64,000 nucleotides of DNA from assembly GCF_003990445.1 (NCBI RefSeq), contig NZ_REEZ01000006.1, forward strand, positions 1-64,000, read 5' to 3'. The position numbers and the translations under genes are program-made. The notes beneath the pieces are model-generated. The model saw only the letters and a program-made list of their open reading frames with translations, was not told the DNA's origin and did no database searches. This document shows, piece by piece, positions 45,712 through 54,910 of the stretch. Within the stretch, counting starts at the first letter, position 1; each line of letters begins with the position of its first letter. The DNA comes from Pararhodobacter zhoushanensis (GTDB taxonomy: Bacteria > Pseudomonadota > Alphaproteobacteria > Rhodobacterales > Rhodobacteraceae).

Positions 45712-46047
45712 ATGACCACGATGACCCGCCGCTCGACGCTCGCCCTTTTCGCCGCCACGCCGCTGGCCTTTGCCCTTGCCGGCCGCGCACATGCGGCCAC
45801 CCATGACATCGCCATCGAAGGCATGGCCTATTCACCGGCCGAGATCACCATCGCGCGCGGTGACAGCATCACCTTCACCAACAATGACTCGATGCCGCAC
45901 ACCGCCACGTTCCGTTCCGCCGGAATGGACACCGGGCGCCTGTCGCAGGGCCAGACCGCGACGTTGACCTTCGCCAATGCCGGTACGTTTGACTATTTCT
46001 GCGCCGTTCACCCGTCGATGCGCGCGCGGGTCATCGTCGCTGGTTAA
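45712..46047 (+). CDS. Amicyanin/plastocyanin-like cupredoxin
   Basis: The 111-residue periplasmic blue-copper protein has a Tat-like signal (MTTMTRRSTLALFAATPLAF, cleavage near AHA-ATHD). The mature domain is about 82 residues. The type 1 copper ligands are H63 (SMPHTATF), C97, H100 and M103 (CAVHPSM). It should shuttle electrons in the periplasm. The redox partners are not visible in the neighbourhood. GGAGGC upstream of the ATG supports the start. Confidence 0.9.
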   Translation: MTTMTRRSTLALFAATPLAFALAGRAHAATHDIAIEGMAYSPAEITIARGDSITFTNNDSMPHTATFRSAGMDTGRLSQGQTATLTFANAGTFDYFCAVHPSMRARVIVAG

Positions 46048-46068
46048 AAACCTGACGTCGCGGTCAAG

Positions 46069-46557
46069 TTGGGGCTCGCACTGGGGGATTTTCGCGATAC
46101 GTTGAGCGAAAGCCACCGGTTGCCGGAGTGCATCTTGTCCGCGACGTATCGTATCCTGCCCGACCGCGCGCTGGTCTATGTGCGCTATGAAGGGTTCGTG
46201 ACGCTTGATGAAAGCGTCGCGGTGATCGGCGATTACATCAATGATCCACAGCGACGTCCCGGACAGATGCAACTGGTGGACCTTTCGGCGGTGACAGGTT
46301 TCGAATTCGACTTTGTCCGCCTGATGGCCCTGCAAGCGCAAAAAGCGGCGATCTTTCGGCCCGCTGACGGTATCCAGACCTTGCTGGTCTATTATGCTCC
46401 CCATGATGAAGGCTATGAGATGGCCAAGCTGGTGCTGCGCTCGTGGCAGGGCGTCCCCTCGGTCATGGCCACCATCCAGCGCCACGAATCCGACGCGCTG
46501 GATATTCTGGGCCAGCCCGAGCGGCGGATGGACGAACTGCTCTCGGCCGCGGGCTGA
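46069..46557 (+). CDS. Hypothetical protein, possibly SpoIIAA-like
   Basis: The 162-residue frame carries RILPDRALVYVRYEGFVTLD, VIGDYINDPQRRPGQMQLVD and LSAVTGFEFDFVRLMALQAQ. This beta-alpha pattern resembles SpoIIAA-like proteins. There is no signal peptide. The start is unclear: TTG at 46069 has no convincing ribosome-binding site, and TTG codons at 46099 or 46135 are alternatives. It lies just after the cupredoxin gene in the same direction and may be co-transcribed. The function is unknown. Confidence 0.6.
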   Translation: MGLALGDFRDTLSESHRLPECILSATYRILPDRALVYVRYEGFVTLDESVAVIGDYINDPQRRPGQMQLVDLSAVTGFEFDFVRLMALQAQKAAIFRPADGIQTLLVYYAPHDEGYEMAKLVLRSWQGVPSVMATIQRHESDALDILGQPERRMDELLSAAG

Positions 46558-46699
46558 CGGGTCAGTGCCTTGGGCACTTTCCGTCGTGACGCTGCGCCAA
46601 AACCTGCCTCCCCTTGCGCTTGTCCCGGCGCGCTGCAAAACTCCTGCAACAATCAAGAATTAAACATGCGTTCAATTCTTGGGGGAGAGAGGACCGCGC

Positions 46700-47845
46700 A
46701 TGGATTTCGCCTTGAGCGACGAGCAGACCGCCATATTCGACATGGCCCATGCCTTTGGGCAGGAACACATCGCGCCCTTCGCGCGCCAGTGGGAAGCCGA
46801 GGGCGTGATCCCGCGCGATCTGTGGCCGAAACTGGCCGAGCTGGGGCTGGGCGGGCTCTATGTCAGCGAAGACAACGGCGGAACCGGGTTGACGCGGCTG
46901 GACGCGACGCTGGTGTTCGAGGCGCTGAGCATGGCCTGCCCCTCGGTCGCGTCCTTCCTGTCGATCCACAACATGTGCGCGGCGATGCTGGACAAGTTCG
47001 GCTCGGAAGACGTGAAAGCCCGCATCCTTGCGCCCGCTGTGACGATGGAAAAACTGCTGTCGTATTGCCTGACCGAACCCGGTGCGGGCTCGGACGCGGC
47101 GGCGCTGAGCACGCGGGCCGAGAAGACCAACACGGGCTATCGGCTCAACGGCACCAAGGCGTTCATCTCGGGAGGCGGCTACTCCGACGCCTATGTCGTG
47201 ATGTGCCGCACCGGCGATGCGGGGGCGAAGGGCATCTCGACCGTGGTCGTCGAGCAGGGCACGCCGGGGCTCAGCTTTGGCGGGCTTGAGGACAAGATGG
47301 GCTGGCGCAGCCAGCCCACCCGGCAGGTGCAGTTCGATGATTGCGAGACCTCACTCGACAACCTCGTCGGGGTCGAAGGCGACGGGTTCAAATACGCGAT
47401 GATCGGATTGGATGGCGGGCGGCTGAACATCTCGGCCTGCAGCCTTGGCGGCGCGCAGGCAGCGCTGAACCAGACGCTGGCCTATATGGGCGAGCGCAAG
47501 GCGTTTGGCAAAAGCATCGACCAGTTTCAGGCGCTGCAATTCCGTCTTGCTGACATGGAGATCGAACTGCAGGCGGCGCGGACCTTCCTGCGTCAGGCCG
47601 CGTGGAAGCTGGACACCAAAGCCCCCGACGCGACCAAATTCTGCGCCATGGCGAAGAAATTCGTCACCGAAGCCGGCAGCCGCATCGCCGATCAGTGCCT
47701 GCAATTGCATGGCGGCTATGGCTATCTGGCCGATTATGGCATCGAAAAGCTTGTGCGGGATCTGCGTGTGCATCAGATCCTCGAGGGCACCAATGAAATC
47801 ATGCGCCTGATCACCGTCCGGGCGCTGCTGGCCGAACGCGGCTAA
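46700..47845 (+). CDS. Acyl-CoA dehydrogenase, probably isobutyryl-CoA dehydrogenase
   Basis: This 381-residue FAD enzyme oxidises an acyl-CoA to the 2-enoyl-CoA. Landmarks are MDFALSDEQTAIFDMAHAFG, YCLTEPGAGSDAAAL, AFISGGGYSDAYVVM, and the catalytic-base region ILEGTNEIMRLI near the C-terminus. Placement ahead of 3-hydroxyisobutyryl-CoA hydrolase and mmsB indicates isobutyryl-CoA to methacrylyl-CoA in valine degradation. A methacrylyl-CoA hydratase gene is not in the window. AGAGAGGA precedes the ATG. Confidence 0.9.
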   Translation: MDFALSDEQTAIFDMAHAFGQEHIAPFARQWEAEGVIPRDLWPKLAELGLGGLYVSEDNGGTGLTRLDATLVFEALSMACPSVASFLSIHNMCAAMLDKFGSEDVKARILAPAVTMEKLLSYCLTEPGAGSDAAALSTRAEKTNTGYRLNGTKAFISGGGYSDAYVVMCRTGDAGAKGISTVVVEQGTPGLSFGGLEDKMGWRSQPTRQVQFDDCETSLDNLVGVEGDGFKYAMIGLDGGRLNISACSLGGAQAALNQTLAYMGERKAFGKSIDQFQALQFRLADMEIELQAARTFLRQAAWKLDTKAPDATKFCAMAKKFVTEAGSRIADQCLQLHGGYGYLADYGIEKLVRDLRVHQILEGTNEIMRLITVRALLAERG

Positions 47846-47854
47846 GGGAAATCC

Positions 47855-48883
47855 ATGTCTGAACCCGAAGTGATCGTGCGCAAAGAAGGCCGTGCCGGTC
47901 GTCTGACGCTGAACCGACCCAAGGCGCTGAACGCACTGACGCATGGCATCTGTTTGCAGACCACGCAGGCGCTGCTCGACTGGGCGGACGACCCCGAAGT
48001 GTCGGTGATCATTCTCGACGGCGCAGGCGAGCGGGCGTTCTGCTCGGGCGGCGATATCGCGCAGGTGACGGCGGCGGGCAAGCGCGGTGACTACGCCGCC
48101 GGGCGCGATTTCTGGCGTGATGAATACCGCATGAACTGCCTGCTGGCCGCCTATGCCAAGCCCGTGGTCAGCTTCATGCATGGCTTCGTTATGGGCGGCG
48201 GCGTCGGCTATGGCTGCCACACGCGCAACCGGATCGTTGGCGAGAGCACGCAGATGGCGATGCCCGAATGCGGCATCGGCATGATCCCCGATGTCGGAGG
48301 CACCTGGCTGCTGGGTCAGGCGCCCGGCGAGCTGGGGGTCTATCTTGCGCTGACTGCTGCGCGCATGGGGCCGGGCGACGCGATCCACGCCGGTTTCGCC
48401 GACCGCTTCGTGCCTGAGGCCGCGTGGGACGGCGCCAAGGCTGCGCTGATCGAAACCGGCGATGTCAGCGCCCTGCCCCGGCACGCCGATCCGGCCAGCC
48501 CGATGGCGGTTGAGCAATCGCGGATCAACCGGCTGTTTGCGCCCTCGACCGTGACCGAGATCATCGACTCCCTGCGCACCGACTCCAGCGCCTTCGCGCA
48601 AGCGGCGCTCAAGGCAATCGGACGCAACTCGCCGCTGTCGATGGCCAGCACGCTGGCTTTGCTGCGCCCCTCGCCCCGTTCGCTGGAAGAGGCGCTCAAG
48701 CAGGAATACCGCTGGACCTGGCGGGCGATGGAACACTCGGACTTCATCGAGGGCGTGCGCGCGCAAATCATCGACAAGGACCGCACCCCGCACTGGAAGC
48801 ACGCCGATCCCGCCGACGTTACCATCGCCGAGGTCGCCGCACTGCTGGCCACGCTGGGCCGCGACGAGCTGAGTTTTGGCTGA
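47855..48883 (+). CDS. 3-hydroxyisobutyryl-CoA hydrolase (enoyl-CoA hydratase/isomerase family)
   Basis: This 342-residue crotonase-superfamily protein carries the HIBCH pattern: RLTLNRPKALNALTHGI, the oxyanion-hole segments AFCSGGDIAQVTAAG and FMHGFVMGGGVGYGCH, and AMPECGIGMIPDVGGTWLL with the acidic catalytic residues. It releases 3-hydroxyisobutyrate from its CoA ester, feeding MmsB. The gene starts 9 bp after the acyl-CoA dehydrogenase stop. A stem-loop lies before mmsB. Confidence 0.93.
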   Translation: MSEPEVIVRKEGRAGRLTLNRPKALNALTHGICLQTTQALLDWADDPEVSVIILDGAGERAFCSGGDIAQVTAAGKRGDYAAGRDFWRDEYRMNCLLAAYAKPVVSFMHGFVMGGGVGYGCHTRNRIVGESTQMAMPECGIGMIPDVGGTWLLGQAPGELGVYLALTAARMGPGDAIHAGFADRFVPEAAWDGAKAALIETGDVSALPRHADPASPMAVEQSRINRLFAPSTVTEIIDSLRTDSSAFAQAALKAIGRNSPLSMASTLALLRPSPRSLEEALKQEYRWTWRAMEHSDFIEGVRAQIIDKDRTPHWKHADPADVTIAEVAALLATLGRDELSFG

Positions 48884-48888
48884 GATCC

Positions 48889-48918
48889 GGCCGAGCCCAC
48901 GCTCGGCCCCCCGCTTTT
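48889..48918 (+). terminator. Intra-operon stem-loop before mmsB
   Basis: The stem GGCCGAG/CTCGGCC is followed by CCCCGCTTTT. It may be a partial terminator or RNA-stability element that lowers mmsB expression relative to the upstream genes. Confidence 0.5.
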
Positions 48919-48931
48919 GAGGAGGAGCATC

Positions 48932-49801
48932 ATGTACATCGCCTTTATCGGTCTGGGCAATATGGGCGCGCCCATGGCCGCCAATCTGATCAAGGCCGGG
49001 CACTCTGTCACCGGCTTTGACACCCAGGCCACGCCCGCGGGCGTAACCATGGCTGCTTCGGCCGCCGAGGCGGCCACGGGCGCAGACGTCGTCATCACCA
49101 TGCTGCCCAATGGCGCGATCCTGCGCGCGGTGGCCGATCAGATCATCCCGGCGATGAAATCCGGCGCGGTGCTCTGCGATTGCTCGACGGTTGATGTCGA
49201 CAGCGCCAAAGCCGTCGCCGCGCAGGCCGAGGCCGCAGGGCTGGGCGCGCTGGACGCGCCGGTCTCGGGCGGCACGGGCGGGGCGACCAACGGCACGTTG
49301 ACCTTCATGGTCGGCGGCAGCGATGCGGCCTTCGCCACCGTGCAGCCGCTCTTTGACATCATGGGCCAGAAGGCCGTGCATTGCGGCGCGGCGGGCGCGG
49401 GCCAGTCGGCCAAGATCTGTAACAACATGATCCTCGGCGTCACCATGATCGCGACCTGCGAAGCCTTCGCGCTGGCCGACAAGCTGGGACTGGACCGCCA
49501 GAAGATGTTCGATGTGGTCTCGACCTCGTCAGGCTACAGCTGGTCGATGAACGCCTATTGCCCCGCCCCGGGTGTTGGCCCGCAATCGCCTGCGGATAAC
49601 GGCTACAAGCCTGGCTTCGCTGCGGAATTGATGCTCAAAGACCTGCGCCTGAGCCAGCAAGCAGCTGAAAGCGCCGATGCCGATACGCCGATGGGCCAGC
49701 TGGCCGCCGCGCTCTATCAGCAATTCGTCGAGGCCGAAGACGGCAAAGGCACGGACTTCTCCGCCATGCTCCCCCGCTTCGAGAAACGCGGGCGCGCCTG
49801 A
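48932..49801 (+). CDS. mmsB: 3-hydroxyisobutyrate dehydrogenase
   Basis: The 289-residue NAD-dependent beta-hydroxyacid dehydrogenase forms methylmalonate semialdehyde, the substrate of MmsA. The N-terminal Rossmann motif is FIGLGNMGAPMAANLIKAGH, the substrate-binding segment is LDAPVSGGTGGATNGTLTFM, and the catalytic Lys lies in GAGQSAKICNNMILGV. The start is fixed by GAGGAGG. Its TGA overlaps the ATG of the Crp/Fnr gene by one base, so the regulator is co-translated. Confidence 0.95.
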   Translation: MYIAFIGLGNMGAPMAANLIKAGHSVTGFDTQATPAGVTMAASAAEAATGADVVITMLPNGAILRAVADQIIPAMKSGAVLCDCSTVDVDSAKAVAAQAEAAGLGALDAPVSGGTGGATNGTLTFMVGGSDAAFATVQPLFDIMGQKAVHCGAAGAGQSAKICNNMILGVTMIATCEAFALADKLGLDRQKMFDVVSTSSGYSWSMNAYCPAPGVGPQSPADNGYKPGFAAELMLKDLRLSQQAAESADADTPMGQLAAALYQQFVEAEDGKGTDFSAMLPRFEKRGRA

Positions 49802-50448
49802 TGGGTTGGGCAGGCACCGCGCTCCCCGGACTGGATGCCGAGGACCGCGCGCGTCTTGACGCCCTGCCCGTTCAGGTGCTGCCAGACGGTGCGCATCTGT
49901 TTTCCCCCGGCGACCGCCCGCAGGGCTTTGCCATGGTGCTCTCGGGCCGGATCGAGGTCAGCCTCACCGGCCCCAACGGGCGCGAGATCCTGCTCTACGC
50001 CGTCGAGCCGGGCCAAAGCTGCATCCAGACCACGCTGGGCCTTTTGGGCGATGACGCCTATTCCGGCGAGGCGGTCTGCATCGGGCCGGTGCGCGTCGCG
50101 GTGATCCCCGGCGCACTGTTCCATGCCCTCATGGCCCGGTCCGAGGCGTTTCGCGGCTTCGTCTTCCACGCGCTTGCGACGCGGATGAACGACATGACCC
50201 AACTCCTTGAGCGCGTCGCCTTCACGCGGGTCGAGGCGCGGCTGGCGGGCGCGCTGCTGGATCTGGGCGGGCATGAGGGCATCGTCGAGGCGACCCACGC
50301 CGACCTCGCCGCGCGCATCGGCTCGGCGCGTGAGGTCGTCTCGCGCAGGCTGGAAGCGATGGCCAAGCGCGGGATGGTCAGCACGGATCGCGGACGCGTC
50401 GCGCTGCTCGATCCGGCGGCGCTGCGCCGCCTCGCCGTGGCGCTATAA
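49801..50448 (+). CDS. Crp/Fnr-family transcriptional regulator
   Basis: The 215-residue regulator has an N-terminal cyclic-nucleotide-binding fold (about 20-130; GFAMVLSGRIEVSLTGPNGR) and a C-terminal winged HTH with recognition region ATHADLAARIGSAREVVSRR. It lacks the N-terminal cysteine cluster of oxygen-sensing FNR. It has one cysteine in GQSCIQT and one in EAVCIGP, which could sense thiols or persulfides, but this is only a guess. It overlaps mmsB by one base, so it is expressed with the valine genes. The DUF2892 gene that follows is often part of sulfur-stress operons. Confidence 0.9.
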   Translation: MGWAGTALPGLDAEDRARLDALPVQVLPDGAHLFSPGDRPQGFAMVLSGRIEVSLTGPNGREILLYAVEPGQSCIQTTLGLLGDDAYSGEAVCIGPVRVAVIPGALFHALMARSEAFRGFVFHALATRMNDMTQLLERVAFTRVEARLAGALLDLGGHEGIVEATHADLAARIGSAREVVSRRLEAMAKRGMVSTDRGRVALLDPAALRRLAVAL

Positions 50449-50533
50449 CCGCAGGGGCGGTGATCACGTCACAGACCCGGACGGCGCTGACGTGGTAAGA
50501 CGGCGGTGGCACAAATCTGGAAAGGGTTTCCCC

Positions 50534-50740
50534 ATGTTCTCGCGCAATGTTGGCACGATCGACCGCGGCCTTCGCATCATCCTCGGCCTCGCCCTGCTGG
50601 CCGGGTTCTTCCTGTACCCCGACGCTGGCCTGCGCTGGCTGTTTCTGGTCGGGATCATCCCGCTGGTCACCGGGTTGATGGGCACCTGCCCGCTCTACCG
50701 GATCTTCGGCTTTTCGACCTGCCCGATTTCGCGCAGCTGA
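50534..50740 (+). CDS. DUF2892 (YgaP-type) small membrane protein
   Basis: This 68-residue protein has two hydrophobic helices: GLRIILGLALLAGFFLYP and WLFLVGIIPLVTGLMG. The DUF2892 end is CPLYRIFGFSTCPI. In other bacteria this module is fused to, or adjacent to, rhodanese and persulfide-handling genes. Here it follows a Crp/Fnr regulator, while the YeeE/MBL sulfur operon is at the right end of the window. The internal ATG is chosen because the longer frame overlaps the regulator gene antisense to its codon pattern. Confidence 0.85.
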   Translation: MFSRNVGTIDRGLRIILGLALLAGFFLYPDAGLRWLFLVGIIPLVTGLMGTCPLYRIFGFSTCPISRS

Positions 50741-50756
50741 CGCGTTAAGCGCCGGA

Positions 50757-50818
50757 GGGGCAGCGCCCCGACACGCCGCGCGAAGGCTCCCCTTGCGGGG
50801 GCCTGAGCGCGGCGTTTC
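50757..50818. repeat. Composite palindromic intergenic repeat, locus C
   Basis: GGGGCAGCGCCCC is followed by CGCCGCGCGAAGG...CCTGAGCGCGGCG (50774-50814) with a CCCC/GGGG inner stem. It shares the GCGCGAAGG...CCTGAGCGC frame with loci B and D but lacks the GCATAAAGTTG arms. It fills a convergent gap. Confidence 0.6.
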
Positions 50819-50828
50819 CGCGTCGCCG

Positions 50829-52691
50829 TCAGACCGGCGCGCTCAGGCTTTCGTGCGAGCTGCCCTCATGCGACTGGCGCGCCCACATCGCCGCATAGCG
50901 CTGCCCCAGTGCCAGCAGCTGCGCATGGGTGCCCTCTTCGATCACCTCGCCCGCTTCCAGCACCACGATCCGGTCGGCATCGACCACCGTCGACAGACGG
51001 TGCGCGATGGTGATCACCGTGCGCCCCCTGCCCATCGCCGCCAGCGCGTCCTGAATGTCATGCTCGGTCTGCGTATCCAGCGCCGAGGTCGCCTCGTCCA
51101 GTAGCAAGATCGCCGGGTTCTTCAGCAGCGTCCGGGCAATCCCCACCCGCTGCTTTTCGCCACCCGACAGTTTCAACCCACGCTCGCCGACCTGGGTGTT
51201 GTACCCCTCGGGCAAGCTGCTGATGAAATCGTGGATCTTGGCCGAGCGTGCTGCCGCCTCGACCTCGTCGCGCGTGGCGTGGTCCTTGCCGTAAGCGATG
51301 TTGTAATAAATCGTATCGTTGAACAGCACGGTATCCTGCGGCACCACGCCAATGGCCGCGTGCAAGCTGTCCAGCGTCACGTCGCGGATGTCCTGCCCGT
51401 CGATGGTCAGCGCGCCGCCGCTCACGTCATAAAAGCGGAACAGAAGCCGCCCGATGGTCGACTTTCCGCTGCCCGAATGCCCGACCAGCGCCACGGTCTG
51501 CCCGGCGGGCACGTCGATGCTTACGCCTTTCAGGATAGCGCGCTCGGTCTCATACGAGAAGGCCACGTCGTTCAGCCGGACATGCCCCCCCGCCAGCCGC
51601 AACGGCTTGGCTCCGGGTTTCTCAACCACGTCAGGGGCCTGCGACAGCAGCCCGAACATCTGCCCCATATCCACCAGCGCCTGCCGGATCTCGCGGTACA
51701 CCGTGCCCAGAAAGTTCAGCGGCATGGTGATCTGGATCATATAGGCGTTGACCATGACGAAATCGCCGACCGTCAGCGTGTTGTTCTGCACCCCGATGGC
51801 CGCCATGACCATCACCACCACCAAGCCGGTGGTGATCAGCGCGGCCTGCCCGAAATTGAGCAGCGTCAGCGAATAGGCGGTGCGCAACGCGGCACTCTCA
51901 TACCCCGCCATCGCGCCGTCATAGCGCTGCGCCTCGCGGTTCTCGGCGTTGAAATACTTGACGGTTTCAAAGTTGAGCAGGCTGTCGATGGCTTTCTGGT
52001 TGGCATCGGTGTCCTGCTCGTTCATCTCGCGTCGGATCTTTACCCGCCATTCGGTCACCGTGAAGGTGAACCAGACATAGAGCGCGATGGTGACCATGAT
52101 CACCGCCAGATACCAGGCGTCGAACAAGACCAGCATGACGATGCCGATCATCAACAGTTCCAGCACCAGCGGCCCGATCGAGAACAGCAAGAAGCGCAGC
52201 AGGAAATCGACGCCCTTCACCCCGCGCTCGATCACGCGACTCAGGCCGCCGGTCTTGCGGGTCAGGTGATAGCGCAGGCTCAGGCGGTGGATATGCGTGA
52301 AGGTCTCCAGCGCCAGTTGCCGCAAGGCGCGCTGGCCCACGGCCGCAAAGAACGCGTCACGCAATTGCTGGAAGCCGTTGGTCATCAGCCGCGCCATGCC
52401 GTAGGCGATGGTCAGACCAACCGCGCCGATGCCCACAAGCCAGCCTGCGTCCAGCACATTGGGTGCCAGCGCATCGACGGCGGCCTTGTAGATCATCGGC
52501 GTTCCCACCGCGATGAGCTTGGACGCCATCAGCGCCACCATCGCCAGCACGACGCGGATCTTCAGCCCGTTCTCGCCCTCAGGCCACAGATACGGCGCCA
52601 CTTTGGCGATGGTCGAACGGCCCGAAGCCTCGGTTTCCAAAGGGTCGGAGGGCAGCGCGGTCGAGCTGGGACGGTTTCGCATACGGGACAT
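50829..52691 (-). CDS. ABC exporter of the Atm1/heavy-metal type (fused permease-ATPase)
   Basis: The 620-residue half-transporter has a six-helix ABC1 membrane domain followed by a nucleotide-binding domain. The latter has Walker A LVGHSGSGKST, Q-loop VPQDTVLFN, signature LSGGEKQRVGIARTLL, Walker B PAILLLDEATSALD and H-loop ITIAHRLST. The N-terminal helix order and the NFETVKYFNAENREAQRY segment match Atm1/HMT1 proteins, which export glutathione-bound sulfur, metal or persulfide species. The start is uncertain: ATG at 52691 or three codons later, with an open frame beyond. It is convergent with the DUF2892 gene. Confidence 0.92.
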   Translation of the reverse strand: MSRMRNRPSSTALPSDPLETEASGRSTIAKVAPYLWPEGENGLKIRVVLAMVALMASKLIAVGTPMIYKAAVDALAPNVLDAGWLVGIGAVGLTIAYGMARLMTNGFQQLRDAFFAAVGQRALRQLALETFTHIHRLSLRYHLTRKTGGLSRVIERGVKGVDFLLRFLLFSIGPLVLELLMIGIVMLVLFDAWYLAVIMVTIALYVWFTFTVTEWRVKIRREMNEQDTDANQKAIDSLLNFETVKYFNAENREAQRYDGAMAGYESAALRTAYSLTLLNFGQAALITTGLVVVMVMAAIGVQNNTLTVGDFVMVNAYMIQITMPLNFLGTVYREIRQALVDMGQMFGLLSQAPDVVEKPGAKPLRLAGGHVRLNDVAFSYETERAILKGVSIDVPAGQTVALVGHSGSGKSTIGRLLFRFYDVSGGALTIDGQDIRDVTLDSLHAAIGVVPQDTVLFNDTIYYNIAYGKDHATRDEVEAAARSAKIHDFISSLPEGYNTQVGERGLKLSGGEKQRVGIARTLLKNPAILLLDEATSALDTQTEHDIQDALAAMGRGRTVITIAHRLSTVVDADRIVVLEAGEVIEEGTHAQLLALGQRYAAMWARQSHEGSSHESLSAPV

Positions 52692-52783
52692 AGGGCTCGC
52701 TGTCTGGGCTGGCGTGGGAGAGAGACGTAATCCCTTCACGCAGGCTTTACCAGCCTGACACACGCGCCTTGTGCAGTGGGGCC

Positions 52784-54805
52784 TTATTCCGTCGGCAAGG
52801 TAAAGATCTGACCCGGATAAATCAGATCGGGATCGCGGATCTGACTGCGGTTGGCGTTGTAGATGACGACATAGCGCTCACCCTGCCCGTAACGCTCACG
52901 CGAGATATGCCACAGCGTATTGCCCGGCTGCACGGTGATCAGCGACACCTGCGGCGCAGCGGCGGTCGGCGGCGCGCTGGCCGATGCCGTGGCGGTGACG
53001 ACCGGGGTTTCGATCGACGCGGCGGCGCGGGATGGCTCGACCGGTGCCCCCTCGGGGGTTTCCTGCGCCAGCGTGCGGGGCGTCACCACGAGGGGCGTCG
53101 CATCAGCAGCAGGCGCGACGGGTTCCTGTACACTCGCGGCAACGGTGCTCGCGGTGCCGGCGGCGGGCGATGTCGTCGCCGCGCTCTCAACCGGGCGCGC
53201 GCCAACGGGGGACTCGGCAGACGCTTCAGGCTCCACCGCCGCCGTCTGGGTCACGGGTTGTTCCACCGCCGCAGTCTGTTGCGCGCGGGCTTGCGCGGCG
53301 GCGACGATTTCAGGGGCTTCGCGCTGGAACGGGGTCTCAAAGCGCGAAACAACCCGCCCGTCAGTGCCGACCTGATCGACCCGCAACGTGTAGACGCCCG
53401 GATCGATCGACGGCAGGTCCGACGCCCAATCGCCACTCTCGGCCTGCGCCACGGCGATGGGACGGTTGTCCAGATAGATGCGCAGATTGGCATCAGGATT
53501 GGCCCGCGCGGCGCGGCCCGCGATCTGGACATCCCCTGCCGAAGAATAGCTGATCGAGTCGATGATCACATTGTCCATCACACTGGGCGCGCGGTCCAGA
53601 ACCGTGACCTGCCCGTCGCCCCGCAGCAAGAAGGCCGAGGGCATGCGGCTGGAGTCGGGCACACTGTCGGCACTGGCGACCACGGTCGGCTCAGAAGCCG
53701 TCTCAGGCCCGGTCCGGTCCGGCACCGGATCCGTTTGCACAGGGTCAGCACTGGCCTCGGCCGTTTGCCCGGTCTGCGGCGCGGCAGCACCCCCTTCAGA
53801 CGGCGCAGCGCCGGTCGGGCGCGTCCCGGCTTCTGCCGAGGCGATCTCTAGCGGCGCGGCCTCTGCCGGGTCAGCGGCAGGAGCACCCGGAACGGGTGCC
53901 TGCACTGCGGGTTGGTCGCTGGTGGGTTGCGGTGCGTCCGACGCGATGGTCTGGCCTTCAGTGTCCGGTGCGCTGTCGTCTGGCGTGGCGCTTGCACTCT
54001 CGGTTCCTGCGACGGGGCTGCTTTCCACGCTCTCGGGCGCAGTGGTGTCTGTCGCGACCTCGGTCGTTGGTTCGTCACGAGCCGGGGGTGCCGACGGCTC
54101 CGCCTCGGGCGCGGAGGCCACCTCGACTGGCGCGGGCTCTGTCGCCCCCCCTTCGGAAACGCCCTGCGCCTGCGTTGCCGCGGTGTCGGCGCTGGCTGGG
54201 TCCGCAACCTCACCGGAGGTCGCGGCCTCTGAAGGACCGGTCAATGGCTCGGATTGAGGATCGGCGGTGCGCAAACCGTCAACCGCAGTTTGCAGTCCCA
54301 CCGTATCCGCTGCAGGCTGATCCACTGCGGCGATCTGCACCGGCGCGTCTGCCGGTCGCGGCGTCAGGATCACCGTATCCTCGCCGACAATCACCTGCCC
54401 CGCAGCATCCAGCATCTCAAGCGTCATGACCTGCGGCACGTCCGACGGCTCCAGCGAAAAGATCGCCACGAACTGCCCGGCTGAATCCGCCGAGGTCTGC
54501 GCCCGCTCGACACCATCGACCCGCAGGACAACCGCCGCCCCCGGCGCCGCCGATCCGGCCACCAGCGCCGCACCGTCGCGTGCCACGCGCACAACGTCAA
54601 AACCGGGGGGAACGGGGGCGACAACGGCTGGCTCTTCGGCAACCGGCGGCGTGCTTGGCTCAGGCGCAACCGCGGGGGTGGCCGGCGTCGCTTCCGGCGC
54701 AACAGCGACCCGGTCGTCCTGCATGCCCATGGCCAGCCACACGGCAACCGCGCTGCCTGCGGCCAGTGTACCACTGCCCAGGATCCATACCAGGTAACGC
54801 GACAT
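52784..54805 (-). CDS. LysM-domain envelope protein with a long Ala/Pro-rich region
   Basis: This 673-residue protein has one N-terminal membrane anchor (YLVWILGSGTLAAGSAVAVW). A very long low-complexity Ala/Pro/Glu/Thr-rich region contains short beta domains (VLRVDGVERAQTSADSAG and VTVLDRAPSVMDNVIID). A C-terminal LysM domain follows: ITVQPGNTLWHISRERYG and IYNANRSQIRDPDLIYPGQI. It probably spans the periplasm and binds peptidoglycan. Similar long LysM proteins are common in Rhodobacterales. The ATG one codon after the TTG is chosen because AAGG lies 5 bases upstream. Confidence 0.85.
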   Translation of the reverse strand: MSRYLVWILGSGTLAAGSAVAVWLAMGMQDDRVAVAPEATPATPAVAPEPSTPPVAEEPAVVAPVPPGFDVVRVARDGAALVAGSAAPGAAVVLRVDGVERAQTSADSAGQFVAIFSLEPSDVPQVMTLEMLDAAGQVIVGEDTVILTPRPADAPVQIAAVDQPAADTVGLQTAVDGLRTADPQSEPLTGPSEAATSGEVADPASADTAATQAQGVSEGGATEPAPVEVASAPEAEPSAPPARDEPTTEVATDTTAPESVESSPVAGTESASATPDDSAPDTEGQTIASDAPQPTSDQPAVQAPVPGAPAADPAEAAPLEIASAEAGTRPTGAAPSEGGAAAPQTGQTAEASADPVQTDPVPDRTGPETASEPTVVASADSVPDSSRMPSAFLLRGDGQVTVLDRAPSVMDNVIIDSISYSSAGDVQIAGRAARANPDANLRIYLDNRPIAVAQAESGDWASDLPSIDPGVYTLRVDQVGTDGRVVSRFETPFQREAPEIVAAAQARAQQTAAVEQPVTQTAAVEPEASAESPVGARPVESAATTSPAAGTASTVAASVQEPVAPAADATPLVVTPRTLAQETPEGAPVEPSRAAASIETPVVTATASASAPPTAAAPQVSLITVQPGNTLWHISRERYGQGERYVVIYNANRSQIRDPDLIYPGQIFTLPTE

Positions 54806-54910
54806 CAACCTTGTCTCCCCGTGTCGGGACCGCTCTTGTTCCCTTCATACAACGCCCGTATCTATGGGTGAACACTTATTCTTGCCCCAAGGTCTTGCGA
54901 AAGGACGCCC

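Noticed and set aside
47351-49381. 676-codon open frame antisense to the valine genes
   Set aside because: It runs through three certain genes on the other strand and has no domain content.
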